Below, piece after piece: positions 34,208 to 46,504 of a DNA stretch of 64,000 nucleotides. The translations under genes and the position numbers were made by a program. The stretch comes from Paraburkholderia monticola (GTDB taxonomy: Bacteria; Pseudomonadota; Gammaproteobacteria; Burkholderiales; Burkholderiaceae), in assembly GCF_001580545.1 (NCBI RefSeq), contig NZ_LRBG01000001.1, positions 186,001 to 250,000 of the forward strand, given 5' to 3'. Below the pieces are notes generated by a model that was given only the letters and a program-made list of their open reading frames with translations, made no database searches and was not told the origin of the DNA. Each line of letters starts with the position of its first letter. Positions within the stretch are counted from its first letter, which is position 1.

Positions 34208-36604
34208 ATGGGCAAGCATTCCACGGCGGACGCTTCGCAGCAGACCGCGCTCGACAGCGACGAGCTTCAGCTGATCGATGCATGGTGGCGCGCCTGCAAT
34301 TATCTTTCGGTCGGCATGATCTATCTGCTGGACAACCCGCTGCTGCGGGAGCCGCTGAAAGTCGAACACGTCAAGTATCGCCTGCTCGGACACTGGGGCG
34401 CGAGCCCGGCACTCTCGTTCGTCTGGGGGCATCTGAACCGCGTAATCAAACGCGACGACCTCGACGTCGTCTTCATGGCAGGTCCCGGACACGGCGCACC
34501 GGGCGTGCTGGGCCCGACCTATCTCGAAGGCACCTATTCGGAGATCTATCCCGACAAGAGTCAGGACGCCGAGGGCATGCAGAAGTTCTTCAAGCAGTTC
34601 TCGTTTCCCGGCCATATCGGCTCGCATGTGACGCCGGAGACCCCCGGGTCCATCCATGAAGGCGGCGAGCTGGGTTATAGCCTGTCGCATGCGTATGGCG
34701 CCGTGCTCGACAACCCCGACCTGATCGTGGCTTGCGTAGTGGGCGATGGCGAGGCGGAGACCGGACCGCTCGCCACGGCGTGGCATTCGAACAAGTTCAT
34801 CAATCCGGCCCGCGACGGCACCGTGCTGCCGATCCTGAATCTGAACGGCTACAAGATCGCCAACCCGACCGTCCTGTCGCGCATCAGCAGCCGGGAACTG
34901 GAAGCGCTGTTCGTCGGCTATGGCTACACCCCGTATTTCGTCGAAGGATCGGATCACGCGGAAATGCATCAGAAGATGGCGCACACGCTCGATACCGTGC
35001 TCGGCCAGATTCGCGAGATCCATCAGCAGGCACGCGCGAAGGGCAATCTCGAACGGCCGCTCTGGCCGATGATCGTGCTGCGCTCGCCCAAGGGCTGGAC
35101 CGGTCCGAAGGAGATCAACGGGCACAAGGTCGAAGGCTCGTGGCGCTCGCACCAGGTGCCGTTCGCGGATGTGCGCAACAACTCCGCAAACCTCGAAGTG
35201 CTCGAGCAGTGGATGCGCGGCTACCGGCCTGAGGAGCTTTTCGATGCCAACGGCACGCTGATCCCCGCACTCAAGGCGCTCTCGCCCGCAGGCCCGCGCC
35301 GCATGAGCGCCAATCCGCATGCGAACGGCGGCGTGTTGCGCCGCGAACTGAAGCTGCCCGACATCCGCGCGTACGCGGTGGATGTGCACCACCCGGGCAA
35401 GGTGCTGCAGGAGAACACGCGGCCGCTCGGCGAATTTCTGCGCGACACGATGCGCGCGAACATGAACACGTTCCGCGTGTTCGGTCCCGACGAAACCGCG
35501 TCGAACCGTTTGCAATCGATCTACGAGGTCAGCAAGAAGGTGTGGATGGCCGACATGCTGCCCGAGGACGAGGACGGCGGCGAACTCGCGCGCGACGGGC
35601 GGGTGATGGAGATGCTCTCGGAGCATACGCTGATGGGCTGGCTCGAAGGCTATCTGCTGACGGGCCGCCACGGCTTCTTCCATACCTACGAAGCGTTTGC
35701 GCACGTGGTGGACTCGATGTTCAACCAGCACGCGAAGTGGCTCGACATCAGCCGGAATCATGTGCCTTGGCGCGCGTGGGTATCGGCGGAGAACATTCTG
35801 CTGTCCTCGACCGTATGGCGGCAGGATCACAATGGCTTCTCGCATCAGGATCCCGGCTTTATCGACCTCGTCACCAACAAGAGTCCATCGGTCACCCGCG
35901 TCTACCTTCCGCCCGATGCCAACACGCTGCTGGTGGTCGCCGACCACTGCCTGCGCACCACCGACTGCATCAACGTGATCGTGGCAGACAAGCAGAAACA
36001 CCTGCAGTTCACCACCATCGACGAAGCCGTCGCGCACTGCGCCAAAGGCATCGGCGTGTGGCGGCGCGCGAGCAACGACGAGGATGCCGAACCGGACGTG
36101 GTGATGGCCTCGTGCGGCGACGTCGCCACCCAGGAGGCGCTGGCGGCCACGGCGATCCTGCGCGAACGCCTGCCCGAGCTCAAGCTGCGCTTCGTCAACG
36201 TGGTCGACCTGTTCAGGATGCAGCCGGCGAGCGAGCACCCGCACGGCTCGACCGAACGCGAATTCGACAGCCTGTTCACCACCAGCAAACCGGTGATCTT
36301 CAATTTCCACGGCTACCCGTGGCTGATTCACAAGCTCGCCTATCGCTTCCGCAATCACGAGAACCTGCACGTGCGGGGCTACAAGGAGAAAGGCAACATC
36401 AACACGCCGCTCGAACTGGCGATCCTCAATCAGGTGGACCGCTTCAATCTGGTGATCGACGTGCTCGACCGCGTGCCGCGCCTGCAAGGCAGATCGGCGC
36501 ACCTGCGCGAAGACATGAGGAACGCGATCGTCAGCAACCTGAACTATGCGCACACGCACGGCACGGATCGCGCCGAGGTCGCCGACTGGGTCTGGCCGTT
36601 CTGA
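34208..36604 (+). CDS. xfp: Phosphoketolase (xylulose-5-P/fructose-6-P type, 798 aa)
   Basis: This thiamine-diphosphate enzyme cleaves xylulose 5-phosphate (and often fructose 6-phosphate) to acetyl phosphate and an aldose phosphate. The N-terminal domain has [26 protein letters not shown] and [33 protein letters not shown]. The TPP site is [24 protein letters not shown]. The C-terminal part has the [13 protein letters not shown] and [17 protein letters not shown] blocks. Length is that of the family. The start follows AGGAGACGTCGGT. It is followed 33 bases later by glycogen phosphorylase, so the two are probably co-transcribed. Confidence 0.95.
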   Translation: MGKHSTADASQQTALDSDELQLIDAWWRACNYLSVGMIYLLDNPLLREPLKVEHVKYRLLGHWGASPALSFVWGHLNRVIKRDDLDVVFMAGPGHGAPGVLGPTYLEGTYSEIYPDKSQDAEGMQKFFKQFSFPGHIGSHVTPETPGSIHEGGELGYSLSHAYGAVLDNPDLIVACVVGDGEAETGPLATAWHSNKFINPARDGTVLPILNLNGYKIANPTVLSRISSRELEALFVGYGYTPYFVEGSDHAEMHQKMAHTLDTVLGQIREIHQQARAKGNLERPLWPMIVLRSPKGWTGPKEINGHKVEGSWRSHQVPFADVRNNSANLEVLEQWMRGYRPEELFDANGTLIPALKALSPAGPRRMSANPHANGGVLRRELKLPDIRAYAVDVHHPGKVLQENTRPLGEFLRDTMRANMNTFRVFGPDETASNRLQSIYEVSKKVWMADMLPEDEDGGELARDGRVMEMLSEHTLMGWLEGYLLTGRHGFFHTYEAFAHVVDSMFNQHAKWLDISRNHVPWRAWVSAENILLSSTVWRQDHNGFSHQDPGFIDLVTNKSPSVTRVYLPPDANTLLVVADHCLRTTDCINVIVADKQKHLQFTTIDEAVAHCAKGIGVWRRASNDEDAEPDVVMASCGDVATQEALAATAILRERLPELKLRFVNVVDLFRMQPASEHPHGSTEREFDSLFTTSKPVIFNFHGYPWLIHKLAYRFRNHENLHVRGYKEKGNINTPLELAILNQVDRFNLVIDVLDRVPRLQGRSAHLREDMRNAIVSNLNYAHTHGTDRAEVADWVWPF

Positions 36605-36637
36605 ACCTCACGCGCAGCCTGCACCGGGACCCGCACC

Positions 36638-39133
<2,496 letters not shown>

Positions 39134-39243
39134 AAAATAAAACGGGCTCTTGTCCTGTAATGCCGATGCTGTGGCGGATGCGCCCGACTCACATTCGATT
39201 TACTGAAGGAAGCGTCCCCCCGCAACGAATTGCGAAGATGATC

Positions 39244-39711
39244 ATGAGAATCAGCGTATCCAGGCCGGCCGTCGTTGTCGCGATGGTGGCGGCCGTGGTC
39301 CATGGCGGCGCATTCGCCCGGTCCGAAGTCTGCCATTCCACCTCCGAAAAACAGATTGCCGCACTGTTCGACCGCTGGAACGACTCGCTGAAAACCGGCG
39401 ACCCGCAGAAGGTCGTGGCGAACTATGCGCCGCAGTCGATCCTGCTGCCGACCGTCTCGAACAAGCCGCGTTTGACCGCCGACGAAAAGCTCGACTATTT
39501 CAAACACTTCCTCGAAAGCAAACCCGTCGGCACGATCGACTTTCGCGACATCATGATCGAATGCAACACGGCGATCGACGCGGGTATCTACACCTTCAAG
39601 CTCGGAGACGGCTCGGTCGTCAAGGCGCGCTATACGTTCACCTATGCGTGGAATGGGCACAAGTGGCTGATTACCAGCCATCATTCATCGAAAATGCCAG
39701 AGGGCAATTAG
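39244..39711 (+). CDS. Exported SgcJ/EcaC-like (NTF2-fold) protein (155 aa)
   Basis: The signal peptide MRISVSRPAVVVAMVAAVVHGGAFA precedes an NTF2-like domain: IAALFDRWNDSLKTGDPQKVVANYAPQSILLPTVSNKPRLT, then FRDIMIECNTAIDAGIYTFKL and YAWNGHKWLITSHHSSKMP. This matches the SgcJ/EcaC family (CaMKII-association-like fold), usually of about 150 residues with unknown ligand. ATG 39244 is chosen; ATG 39238 is just upstream. It follows glgP on the same strand. Confidence 0.85.
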   Translation: MRISVSRPAVVVAMVAAVVHGGAFARSEVCHSTSEKQIAALFDRWNDSLKTGDPQKVVANYAPQSILLPTVSNKPRLTADEKLDYFKHFLESKPVGTIDFRDIMIECNTAIDAGIYTFKLGDGSVVKARYTFTYAWNGHKWLITSHHSSKMPEGN

Positions 39712-39732
39712 CGTCCGTAACGGGATCTATCC

Positions 39733-41211
39733 TCAATCCCGAATGACCTGGATACGCCCCGCCTTCACCGCCCCTTTCAACACCGTCCAGTCCGCCTCGT
39801 TCTGTTCCGCGTAAGCAAGCGCGAATTGCACGATGGCTTCGTCGAATGCATTCGACTTGCCGAGATAACCACTGAGCAATGCGGGGTCGCCTGCTTTCGC
39901 CATCGAATGGGCCAGCGCGTGAGCGCAGGACACCGCGTATTCGCCGAGATCTTCGACGTCGAACGTGGTGAAGTCGAACGCGCCTTTCATGTCGCGCAAT
40001 TGCCGCACATAGAAGTCATTGCCCGTGTGACGCATCTTCGACCAGCCGAGAAAAATGTCGCTCGCCGACTGCAGCAGGCGCTGCCCGTTCACCACGCGCT
40101 GACCGTGATTCGGATAACGGCTCGGCGGCAGGTACTGCTCCAGCACGGAAGTCCGCGCCTCCTTCAGTTGCAGGAACAGCGGGCACGCTCCATCGGCCAT
40201 GAAGAGCGCCTCGTAGCAACGCGTTCCCACCGACCCGATGCCCACGACGCGAATCGCGACATCCACCAGTTCATAGCGGTCGAACAGGGCGCGCCTGTCA
40301 TCGGGCAGCGTCAACCGGTAGTCGGCGAAAAAGCGCCGCACCATCGACTGGTACTGTTTCTGATCGTGCGGGCTCTCGAGCGGAACGTGGTACACGAGCG
40401 GCGGTACGTCCTTGATGCGCAGCTTGCCGTTGACGAACTCGGTCGCATGCGTCATCACGGTGCGCGACGACTGCTGCCTCGCCTTCTCGATCACAGCCAG
40501 TTCTTTCCTTCTTTCCTCCAGCGAATCGGCGATCTCCAGCATGCTTGACGCCTTGAACTGGCCGTACCAGACGTCGAGCGTATCCATGCTGCTGAACTCG
40601 GCGAGCCGTTGCCGGAAGGTCGCGCAGAGCCGGCGCACCACGGCGCGCTGCTCACGGATCGCAAAGCCGCATTCGCGCGCGGCGATCACGAACGATGCGG
40701 CGAGCCTGCGCACATCCCAGTCGAAGGGGCCCGGCAGGGTCTCGTCGAAATCGTTGGGTCCGAACAGAATGCGCCGCTCCGGGCTCGCGAACAGTCCGAA
40801 ATTGGCGAGATGCGCGTCGCCGCCCAGTTGCACGGTCACGTCGGAATGCGGCAGTTTCGCGAGATCATGCGCCATCAGCGGCGCGGCGCCGCGATAGAAC
40901 GCGAACGGACTCGCGACCATGCGTCCGTAGCGGATCGGTATCAGTTCCGTCACGCGGCCGACGTTGGACGCGTCGAGCAGCGCGATGGGATCGCGATCGT
41001 CGATCTTGCAGACCGCCAGTTGCGCGCGCGGCATCTTTTTGCGCGCCGTCTTGCCTTTGTCGACGCGCGCGGCCAACGAGCCACGCCCGGCAAACAGCGT
41101 CGACGGATCTTGCTGTGCCGCCAGCGTCGTGGGGTCAGCGTGATCGGTTGCGGGCTGGGTTGCGGGCTGGGTTGCGGTCTGGTTGGGCTTTGCAGCAGTG
41201 GAATCGGACAC
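39733..41211 (-). CDS. DUF2252 family protein (492 aa)
   Basis: The protein shows the DUF2252 pattern: RMVASPFAFYRGAAPLMAHDLAKLP, TVQLGGDAHLANFGLFASPERR and NDFDETLPGPFDWDVRRLAAS, with a kinase-like fold (HLANFG and NDFDE recall phosphotransferase motifs). About 450 residues is usual. The N-terminus carries ATQPATQPAT from a 12-bp repeat. No function is established for this family. It is convergent with the exported NTF2-like gene. Confidence 0.9.
   Translation of the reverse strand: MSDSTAAKPNQTATQPATQPATDHADPTTLAAQQDPSTLFAGRGSLAARVDKGKTARKKMPRAQLAVCKIDDRDPIALLDASNVGRVTELIPIRYGRMVASPFAFYRGAAPLMAHDLAKLPHSDVTVQLGGDAHLANFGLFASPERRILFGPNDFDETLPGPFDWDVRRLAASFVIAARECGFAIREQRAVVRRLCATFRQRLAEFSSMDTLDVWYGQFKASSMLEIADSLEERRKELAVIEKARQQSSRTVMTHATEFVNGKLRIKDVPPLVYHVPLESPHDQKQYQSMVRRFFADYRLTLPDDRRALFDRYELVDVAIRVVGIGSVGTRCYEALFMADGACPLFLQLKEARTSVLEQYLPPSRYPNHGQRVVNGQRLLQSASDIFLGWSKMRHTGNDFYVRQLRDMKGAFDFTTFDVEDLGEYAVSCAHALAHSMAKAGDPALLSGYLGKSNAFDEAIVQFALAYAEQNEADWTVLKGAVKAGRIQVIRD
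41146..41181. repeat. Three tandem copies of a 12-bp unit
   Basis: GGTTGCGGGCTG occurs twice exactly, then once as GGTTGCGGTCTG. It encodes the TQPA repeat in the N-terminal tail of the DUF2252 protein on the minus strand. As a multiple of three bases it can vary without frameshift. Confidence 0.85.
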
Positions 41212-41251
41212 GTGTCACTCCTGTTTTGATTCGAGGCCAGGGGGCGTTGCG

Positions 41252-43006
41252 TCACTTCGCCGGGCTGCCTGGCGGTTTGGTGTCCGGGGGCGGCGCGGAC
41301 GCGGACGTAGACGGCGGGAGATCGCGCAGCGCGTCGATCGCCTCATCGACTGTCGCAAAGATCTCGCGATGCGTGCCACTGATCCGCAGGGCCTTGTAGC
41401 GGTCGAGTTCGTGCCGCACGCCCGTCGGAACCGCGACCACGGCGATACCCAGACCGCGCCGATCGAGTTCCGCACCCAGCTGGATCAACGTCTTGCCCGC
41501 CGTGTAGTCGATATTGTTGATCTCGGTCGCGTCGATCACGATCCAGCGCAATGGAACGCTCGCCTCGTTCGCGAGTTTCAGCACTTCCGCCGTGAAGCGC
41601 CCCGTGTTCGCATAGAACAGGTCCGCCTCGAACCGGTAGACGACGATGCCGGGTGCCGCGAGCAGATTCGGCTCGACGTGATGGGGAATCAGATGGCCGG
41701 TGGGGCCCCGTGTCAACACGCGCGTGCGCAGCAGGTAGCTATGCCGCGCATGCGCGATCAGCGACAGCACGACGGCGGCAAGAATACCGTGCATCACATC
41801 GACGAACACGACGACGCCCGCGGCGAGCAACGCAACGACGAATTCGTCCTTCTGCATGCGATAGAGCTCGACCATCCCCTTCACGTCGATCAGCTTCACA
41901 CCGATCATGAAAACGATGGCCGACAGCACGGGCGCCGGCATCAGGCTCAGCGGTTTGGTGAGGAACAGCAGCACCAGCAGCACGATCACCGCGGTCGTCA
42001 GATGGGCGACCTGGGTGCGCCCTCCCGCATCGTCGACGATCTCGGTCTTGGTCGGACTGCCGTTCACGACGAAGGTACCGGTCAACGCCGCCGCCGCGTT
42101 CGCTGCCGCGAGTCCGATGATGTCGGCATTGTCGTCGCCCTTCTCGTTGTAGCGGTTGGCGTACGCGCGAGCGGTCGCCGCGCTCTGCGCGATGATGACG
42201 ATGAAGCACGAGGCCGCCGTCGCCAGCACCTGGTTGATCTCGTTCGCGTGCAGCGGCGGCACGAACAGCGACGGAAGACCGCCGGGCACGTCGCCCGTGA
42301 CCGCGATGCCATGTCCGGCGAAATTGAACATTCCGCTGGCCACGATGGAGCCGATCACGGCGATCAGCGCACCCGGCGCGCGCGGCGCGAGGCGCTTGCA
42401 GCCGAGGATCACGGCGAGCACGACGAGCGAAAGAAGCGTGGTCGGATAGTTCGCCCCGGCGACCCGTTGCACCACGCTGACTAGTTGCATCAGGGGGCCA
42501 TGCCCCTCTTTCGCGAGCCCGATCAAGCCGGCGAGTTCACCCGCCGCCACCTGTATCCCCACGCCCGTCAGGAAACCGATCAGTGCACTGCGGGAAAGAA
42601 AGTCGGCCAGAAAACCCAATCGGAAGATACGCGCGATCACCAGCATCACGGCAACGGTCAGGGCCACCGTGCTCGTGAGGCCGATGTATTCCTTGCTGCC
42701 CAATGCGGCCACGGCCGTCAGCGTACCGGCGAGGATGGCGGCGGTCGCGGAGTCGGCCGCGACCACCAGTTGACGCGAGGCGCCCACCAGCGCAAACGCC
42801 ACCAGTGGCAACAGGATCGTATAGAGACCCGTGACGGTGGGCGTGCCGGAGATCTTCGTGTATCCCATCACCTCGGGAATGCCGAGGGCCGCCAGCGTGA
42901 GTCCGGCGATGATGTCGTGCGGCAGTTGAGCGGCATTGACGGGCAAAAGCCCCTGCAGAAAGGGCATGTGATGCGGCTGGGACCGCGTGGACGCCGCTGG
43001 TTTCAT
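41252..43006 (-). CDS. SulP-family anion transporter with STAS domain (584 aa)
   Basis: The N-terminal 420 residues are hydrophobic with family blocks: DIIAGLTLAALGIPEVMGYTKISGTPTVTGLYT, GSPTKTEIVDDAGGRTQVAHL and LTKPLSLMPAPVLSAIVFMIGVKLI. The C-terminal STAS domain (VYRFEADLFYANTGRFTAEVLKLA, WIVIDATEINNIDYTAGKTLIQL) follows. SulP proteins move sulfate, bicarbonate or related anions. Its ATG (43004-43006) overlaps the stop of the TrkA-N gene, so the two are translationally coupled. Confidence 0.94.
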   Translation of the reverse strand: MKPAASTRSQPHHMPFLQGLLPVNAAQLPHDIIAGLTLAALGIPEVMGYTKISGTPTVTGLYTILLPLVAFALVGASRQLVVAADSATAAILAGTLTAVAALGSKEYIGLTSTVALTVAVMLVIARIFRLGFLADFLSRSALIGFLTGVGIQVAAGELAGLIGLAKEGHGPLMQLVSVVQRVAGANYPTTLLSLVVLAVILGCKRLAPRAPGALIAVIGSIVASGMFNFAGHGIAVTGDVPGGLPSLFVPPLHANEINQVLATAASCFIVIIAQSAATARAYANRYNEKGDDNADIIGLAAANAAAALTGTFVVNGSPTKTEIVDDAGGRTQVAHLTTAVIVLLVLLFLTKPLSLMPAPVLSAIVFMIGVKLIDVKGMVELYRMQKDEFVVALLAAGVVVFVDVMHGILAAVVLSLIAHARHSYLLRTRVLTRGPTGHLIPHHVEPNLLAAPGIVVYRFEADLFYANTGRFTAEVLKLANEASVPLRWIVIDATEINNIDYTAGKTLIQLGAELDRRGLGIAVVAVPTGVRHELDRYKALRISGTHREIFATVDEAIDALRDLPPSTSASAPPPDTKPPGSPAK

Positions 43007-43803
43007 CTGTCTACCTCCATGCGCGTCGTGAGCTTGCCGACGAGCGCGTGCGCGACGATCTCATCAGCGATCACCACGTTGGAGGCTCCCGCGCTCTCGA
43101 ACAGCGTCTTTCTCAACGGGCTTTCGCCGGGCACCGCAATCGGCAGCGACGCATTCAGCGTATGCGCCAGCAACGTGATCGCCAGATTGTTATTGCTGTC
43201 GGGGGTCGTGACAACGAGGGCTTTGGCCTGCTCCAGCCGCGCACGCTTGAGCACGTCGTCGAATTCGCCCGCCGGGCCGAGCACGACCAGATGGTCGCGA
43301 TCGGCCGCGCGGTTGGCCTGAGCCTGATCGCCCACCAGCACGAGCACGGTCTGTCCCGCGTCGCGCAGGCGCTCGGCGACCAGTTCACCGAGCGCGTGGA
43401 ATCCCACCACCACGACATGATTGGCGAGTTGGTCGAGCTTGCGTTCCATGAGTCTGTTCTCCCGATAAGCCATCACGTCGTCGCCGGATAGCATGCCCGT
43501 GAGCCTCGACAGCGCGAATCCGCCGATCACCATCGTCGCGACCATGGCCAGCAGCATGAAGACCTTTTGAGGCGGATTGAACTGGCCGAAGGCGCCGAGT
43601 GTCGTGACGAGGTTGAGCCCATTCCACAGGGCGGCAAGCATTTTGTCGGGAAAGGAGGTATCGGACTGATCGAGGATGACCAGCCCGGTGACGGCACTGC
43701 CCAGCAGCAGGACGAGGAGGCCGATCGTGTGGCGCGCGCGGCGGCGCCATTCGCGAATCCGGATGGCCCCGAGACGAGGCTCATCCACACGGAAGATCCA
43801 CAT
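43003..43803 (-). CDS. TrkA-N (RCK) potassium channel-like protein (266 aa)
   Basis: Two N-terminal hydrophobic segments (TIGLLVLLLGSAVTGLVILDQ and KVFMLLAMVATMVIGGFALSRLTGML) flank a pore-like NLVTTLGAFGQFN that lacks the TVGYG selectivity filter. The C-terminal domain is RCK: ANHVVVVGFHALGELVAERLRDAGQTVLVLVGD..., VLKRARLEQAKALVVTTPDSNNNLAITLLA. ATG 43803 follows GAGGTAAC. The stop overlaps the SulP start. It may gate or regulate ion flow with the neighbour at 43893, whose filter is intact. Confidence 0.87.
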   Translation of the reverse strand: MWIFRVDEPRLGAIRIREWRRRARHTIGLLVLLLGSAVTGLVILDQSDTSFPDKMLAALWNGLNLVTTLGAFGQFNPPQKVFMLLAMVATMVIGGFALSRLTGMLSGDDVMAYRENRLMERKLDQLANHVVVVGFHALGELVAERLRDAGQTVLVLVGDQAQANRAADRDHLVVLGPAGEFDDVLKRARLEQAKALVVTTPDSNNNLAITLLAHTLNASLPIAVPGESPLRKTLFESAGASNVVIADEIVAHALVGKLTTRMEVDR

Positions 43804-43892
43804 CGTTACCTCGGATAGTCGGTCTGATCGAGACAACAGCGAACCCAAGCCCAGACAGACACGCTCCCCCTTTTCCAGACGGTAGTCAAGAG

Positions 43893-44279
43893 TCAGGAGC
43901 CCCCACCCGCCGCCGACCGCTGCGCCGCCTCCTGCACACCTCGCACAGCCGCGGCGACGAACAACCCCGTGAATACGAATCCGATCAGCCCAAGGCATAC
44001 GGCGTCGATCCGGCCAAACGTCGAAGTCGGCACGACATCGCCGTACCCGATCGTCAGCGCCGTGATCGCGCAGAAGTACACGGTTTCAGCCATCGACGAA
44101 GGCGTCCGGTTCGCTGTCTCGACGGGCGCGCCCCAGTAGTACATGCCGAACGTCAGCAGGACGAACAATAGAACCAGGCCCATCAGGACTGCCCTCAGAT
44201 ACCAGAGCGTCAGCGCCATCTCCTTGAGGATCTCACCGGCCTTGAGACGGCCTGCACCATCGCCTCTCGCATTTCCCAT
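43893..44279 (-). CDS. Two-TM ion channel protein (128 aa)
   Basis: Two hydrophobic helices (YLRAVLMGLVLLFVLLTFGMYY and IDAVCLGLIGFVFTGLFVAAAV) flank a pore loop containing TIGYGDVVPTS, the K+ selectivity filter motif. This is the minimal Ion_trans_2-type channel subunit. It has no cytosolic regulatory domain, while the next gene on the same strand has an RCK domain without a filter; they may form one assembly (inference). Confidence 0.9.
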   Translation of the reverse strand: MGNARGDGAGRLKAGEILKEMALTLWYLRAVLMGLVLLFVLLTFGMYYWGAPVETANRTPSSMAETVYFCAITALTIGYGDVVPTSTFGRIDAVCLGLIGFVFTGLFVAAAVRGVQEAAQRSAAGGGS

Positions 44280-44355
44280 TGCGCGCTCCTCTTGCGATCA
44301 CCGGATCGGCGTTGCGGCCATCAGTCAGGGTCCGGATGCGTGATACCGCGGCGCC

Positions 44356-45369
44356 TCATTCGACACGGCGGCGTTGCTCGAACAGCAGCAGCATCAAACA
44401 CGCGTAGACCGTGACAGCCAGAAAGAGCCCCATCCGCACTGCGAACGCGGTGTAGACATCCTTGCCCGCCACGCTGTCCTGCACCGACTGCCCCAGCAGA
44501 ATGATCATCGTCACGAGACTGTTCAGCCAGAAGCCCGGCGAACAACGCGTCCGGTGAAGACCGTAGAGCTTGCGTCCCACGAACAGGCCGAACAGCAGCA
44601 TCCATAGAAAGAACATCCACAGATCCACGAACAGCTTCAGCGCAAACCAGAACGCGATGGCGAGCAGGCCGCCGAACAGCGTCGAGCCGATCAGATCGCG
44701 TGCGGCGCCGCGGGCCGAGGTCGTGCAGCTTTGTCTGCCGAGGCTCACGGACTTCATGATGATCGGCATGTAGCTGGCCGGATCGGTCATCGCGAGCAGA
44801 TAGGCCGGCATGACGACCAGCGCGGCGCGCAGTGCGATATAGGCGGCCTGGTCGTCCGCCATGGCGGCCTTGACGGGCTGCTCGCGCGCGCCCGCACGTT
44901 CCGGAAACAGCGTGTGAGCCAGACTCGACACCAGCACGGCAAGCAGAAGTCCCTTCGCCAGCGCGCCGACGACCGTCAAGGCCAGCTCGAAGTCGGCCGT
45001 GCCCGCTGCGGAAATCATCGTCAGCCCCGCGACCAGAAACGTCGCGACGAGATTGTTACCGCCGCGCAGTCCATAACGAAACGCGAAGAACAGCATGAGG
45101 CCGATCAGCATCACGCCGGCCAACGCGTAATGACGCAGCAGCGGCACGAGCAGCAGGCCGCTGCCGGTGGTCGACGCCACCACCAGCGAAAGAATCAGCC
45201 CGGCCTTCAACGACAGCGGACGGCTCTGCGTAGCCAGCAGAAAAACCGCAAATACCGGCGCGACGACCGGGATCGGGAAATCGAGTCCAAAGCTGACGAC
45301 CAGAGCGAGCGCGGTTCCCGTCGCAACACGTATGGCGCGATAGCCGAGGCGCTGGGTCACGGGCTGCAT
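44356..45369 (-). CDS. DUF2955 membrane protein (337 aa)
   Basis: The protein is hydrophobic throughout with roughly ten membrane segments. It begins QRLGYRAIRVATGTALALVVSFGLDFPIPVVAPVFAVFLL, resembling the start of FUSC-type aromatic acid exporters. DUF2955 proteins nearly always sit beside an HlyD-type adaptor, as here (seven bases after the HlyD stop). It is likely the inner-membrane part of an efflux system whose outer-membrane factor is encoded by the adjacent gene. Confidence 0.9.
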   Translation of the reverse strand: MQPVTQRLGYRAIRVATGTALALVVSFGLDFPIPVVAPVFAVFLLATQSRPLSLKAGLILSLVVASTTGSGLLLVPLLRHYALAGVMLIGLMLFFAFRYGLRGGNNLVATFLVAGLTMISAAGTADFELALTVVGALAKGLLLAVLVSSLAHTLFPERAGAREQPVKAAMADDQAAYIALRAALVVMPAYLLAMTDPASYMPIIMKSVSLGRQSCTTSARGAARDLIGSTLFGGLLAIAFWFALKLFVDLWMFFLWMLLFGLFVGRKLYGLHRTRCSPGFWLNSLVTMIILLGQSVQDSVAGKDVYTAFAVRMGLFLAVTVYACLMLLLFEQRRRVE

Positions 45370-45376
45370 AGGATGC

Positions 45377-46504
45377 TCAATAGACGTAGGAAAGCCAGCT
45401 CATCAGCCGGAAGAACACGCGTCCGAGCGGATTGAGCGGATTACCCTCGGTCGGAAACGCCATCACTTCGGCCTGCCCTCCCACGCGCAGATTGCGCAGA
45501 CGCGCGCGCTCGCTCGCGTCGAATTCGACGATCACCGGAAAGCGTTGCGCGGGACGCAGCCAGTCGCGGCTGTTCTGCACGGTGGGCAGGCTGCCGGCCG
45601 GCGTGCTCTGGCCTACGCTCACGCCATAGCCGATACTGCGAACCCGCCCGTCGAACACGTCGCCGGGCAGCCCGTCCAGGGCGATCGAGACACGGGTGCC
45701 CGGTTCGAGATGGCCCAGGTTGTTCTCGGTCATGTCGGCGCTGATCCACACGTCGCGGATCGCGATCAGCGTCATCACCGGGTTGCCCGCCGCCGCGAAC
45801 TGGCCGACTTCGGTGCGCAGATCGGTCACCACGCCGCTGGAACGAGCTCTGATGCTCACGTTGGCGAGATCGAGCTCGGCCTTTTCCAGCGCGCCCGCGG
45901 CGCTGCGCAACTGCGCATTCTCGGCTTCGCTCCCTCCCTGCTGCTCGCGGGCGCGCTCGACTTCGGCACGCGCGCCTTCCACCTGGCTCTGCGCCTGTTC
46001 GTGCGTCGCCCGCGCGATCTCGAGGCGCCGCAGCGACACGGTGCCCTCGTCCTCGCGATAGAGCCGCTCGAGCCGGTCGCTATCCTGCCGCGCCTTGACC
46101 TCGTTCGCGATCGCGGCGCGCAATCCGGCCCGCGCCGATTCGATCCCGGCCGTGCTCGCCCCAACCTGGCGGCGCGTCGACTCGAGATCGGCGCGCGCCC
46201 TATCGGCGGCAATGCGGTAGGGCTCGCGATCGACTTCGAATAGCACGTCCCCCGCATTGACATCCTGGTTGTTATGGACGAACACCCGGGTCACACGTCC
46301 CGACACCTCGGCGGCGACGGGCACGACATAGGCCTGAATCCGCGCCTGTTGCGTGTACGGCGTGAAGCGGTCGGCGAGCAGATACCAGATCAGGCTCAGC
46401 ACGATCAGACACACGACCCATTTGACCGCTTTCGTCGACGGATCGGCAGCAGGTGCCGGCGGCTTCGGCGAGGCGGCAGTCTGAGGCTCGGGGGTATCGC
46501 TCAT
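45377..46504 (-). CDS. HlyD-family membrane fusion protein (375 aa)
   Basis: A short N-terminal tail rich in Pro/Ala precedes one membrane helix (VKWVVCLIVLSLIWYLLA). The periplasmic part shows the biotinyl-lipoyl fold (YVVPVAAEVSGRVTRVFVHNNQDVNAGDVLFEVDREPY), a long coiled-coil hairpin (residues about 110-230) and a beta domain with the ISADMTENNLGHLEPG and VSIALDGLPGDVFDGRVRSIG blocks. This matches EmrA/HlyD adaptors. It overlaps the outer-membrane-factor gene by four bases and precedes the DUF2955 gene. Confidence 0.93.
   Translation of the reverse strand: MSDTPEPQTAASPKPPAPAADPSTKAVKWVVCLIVLSLIWYLLADRFTPYTQQARIQAYVVPVAAEVSGRVTRVFVHNNQDVNAGDVLFEVDREPYRIAADRARADLESTRRQVGASTAGIESARAGLRAAIANEVKARQDSDRLERLYREDEGTVSLRRLEIARATHEQAQSQVEGARAEVERAREQQGGSEAENAQLRSAAGALEKAELDLANVSIRARSSGVVTDLRTEVGQFAAAGNPVMTLIAIRDVWISADMTENNLGHLEPGTRVSIALDGLPGDVFDGRVRSIGYGVSVGQSTPAGSLPTVQNSRDWLRPAQRFPVIVEFDASERARLRNLRVGGQAEVMAFPTEGNPLNPLGRVFFRLMSWLSYVY

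Noticed and set aside
34127..36559. 810-codon minus-strand frame opposite the phosphoketolase gene
   Set aside because: His/Arg-rich shadow without motifs; phosphoketolase is unambiguous.
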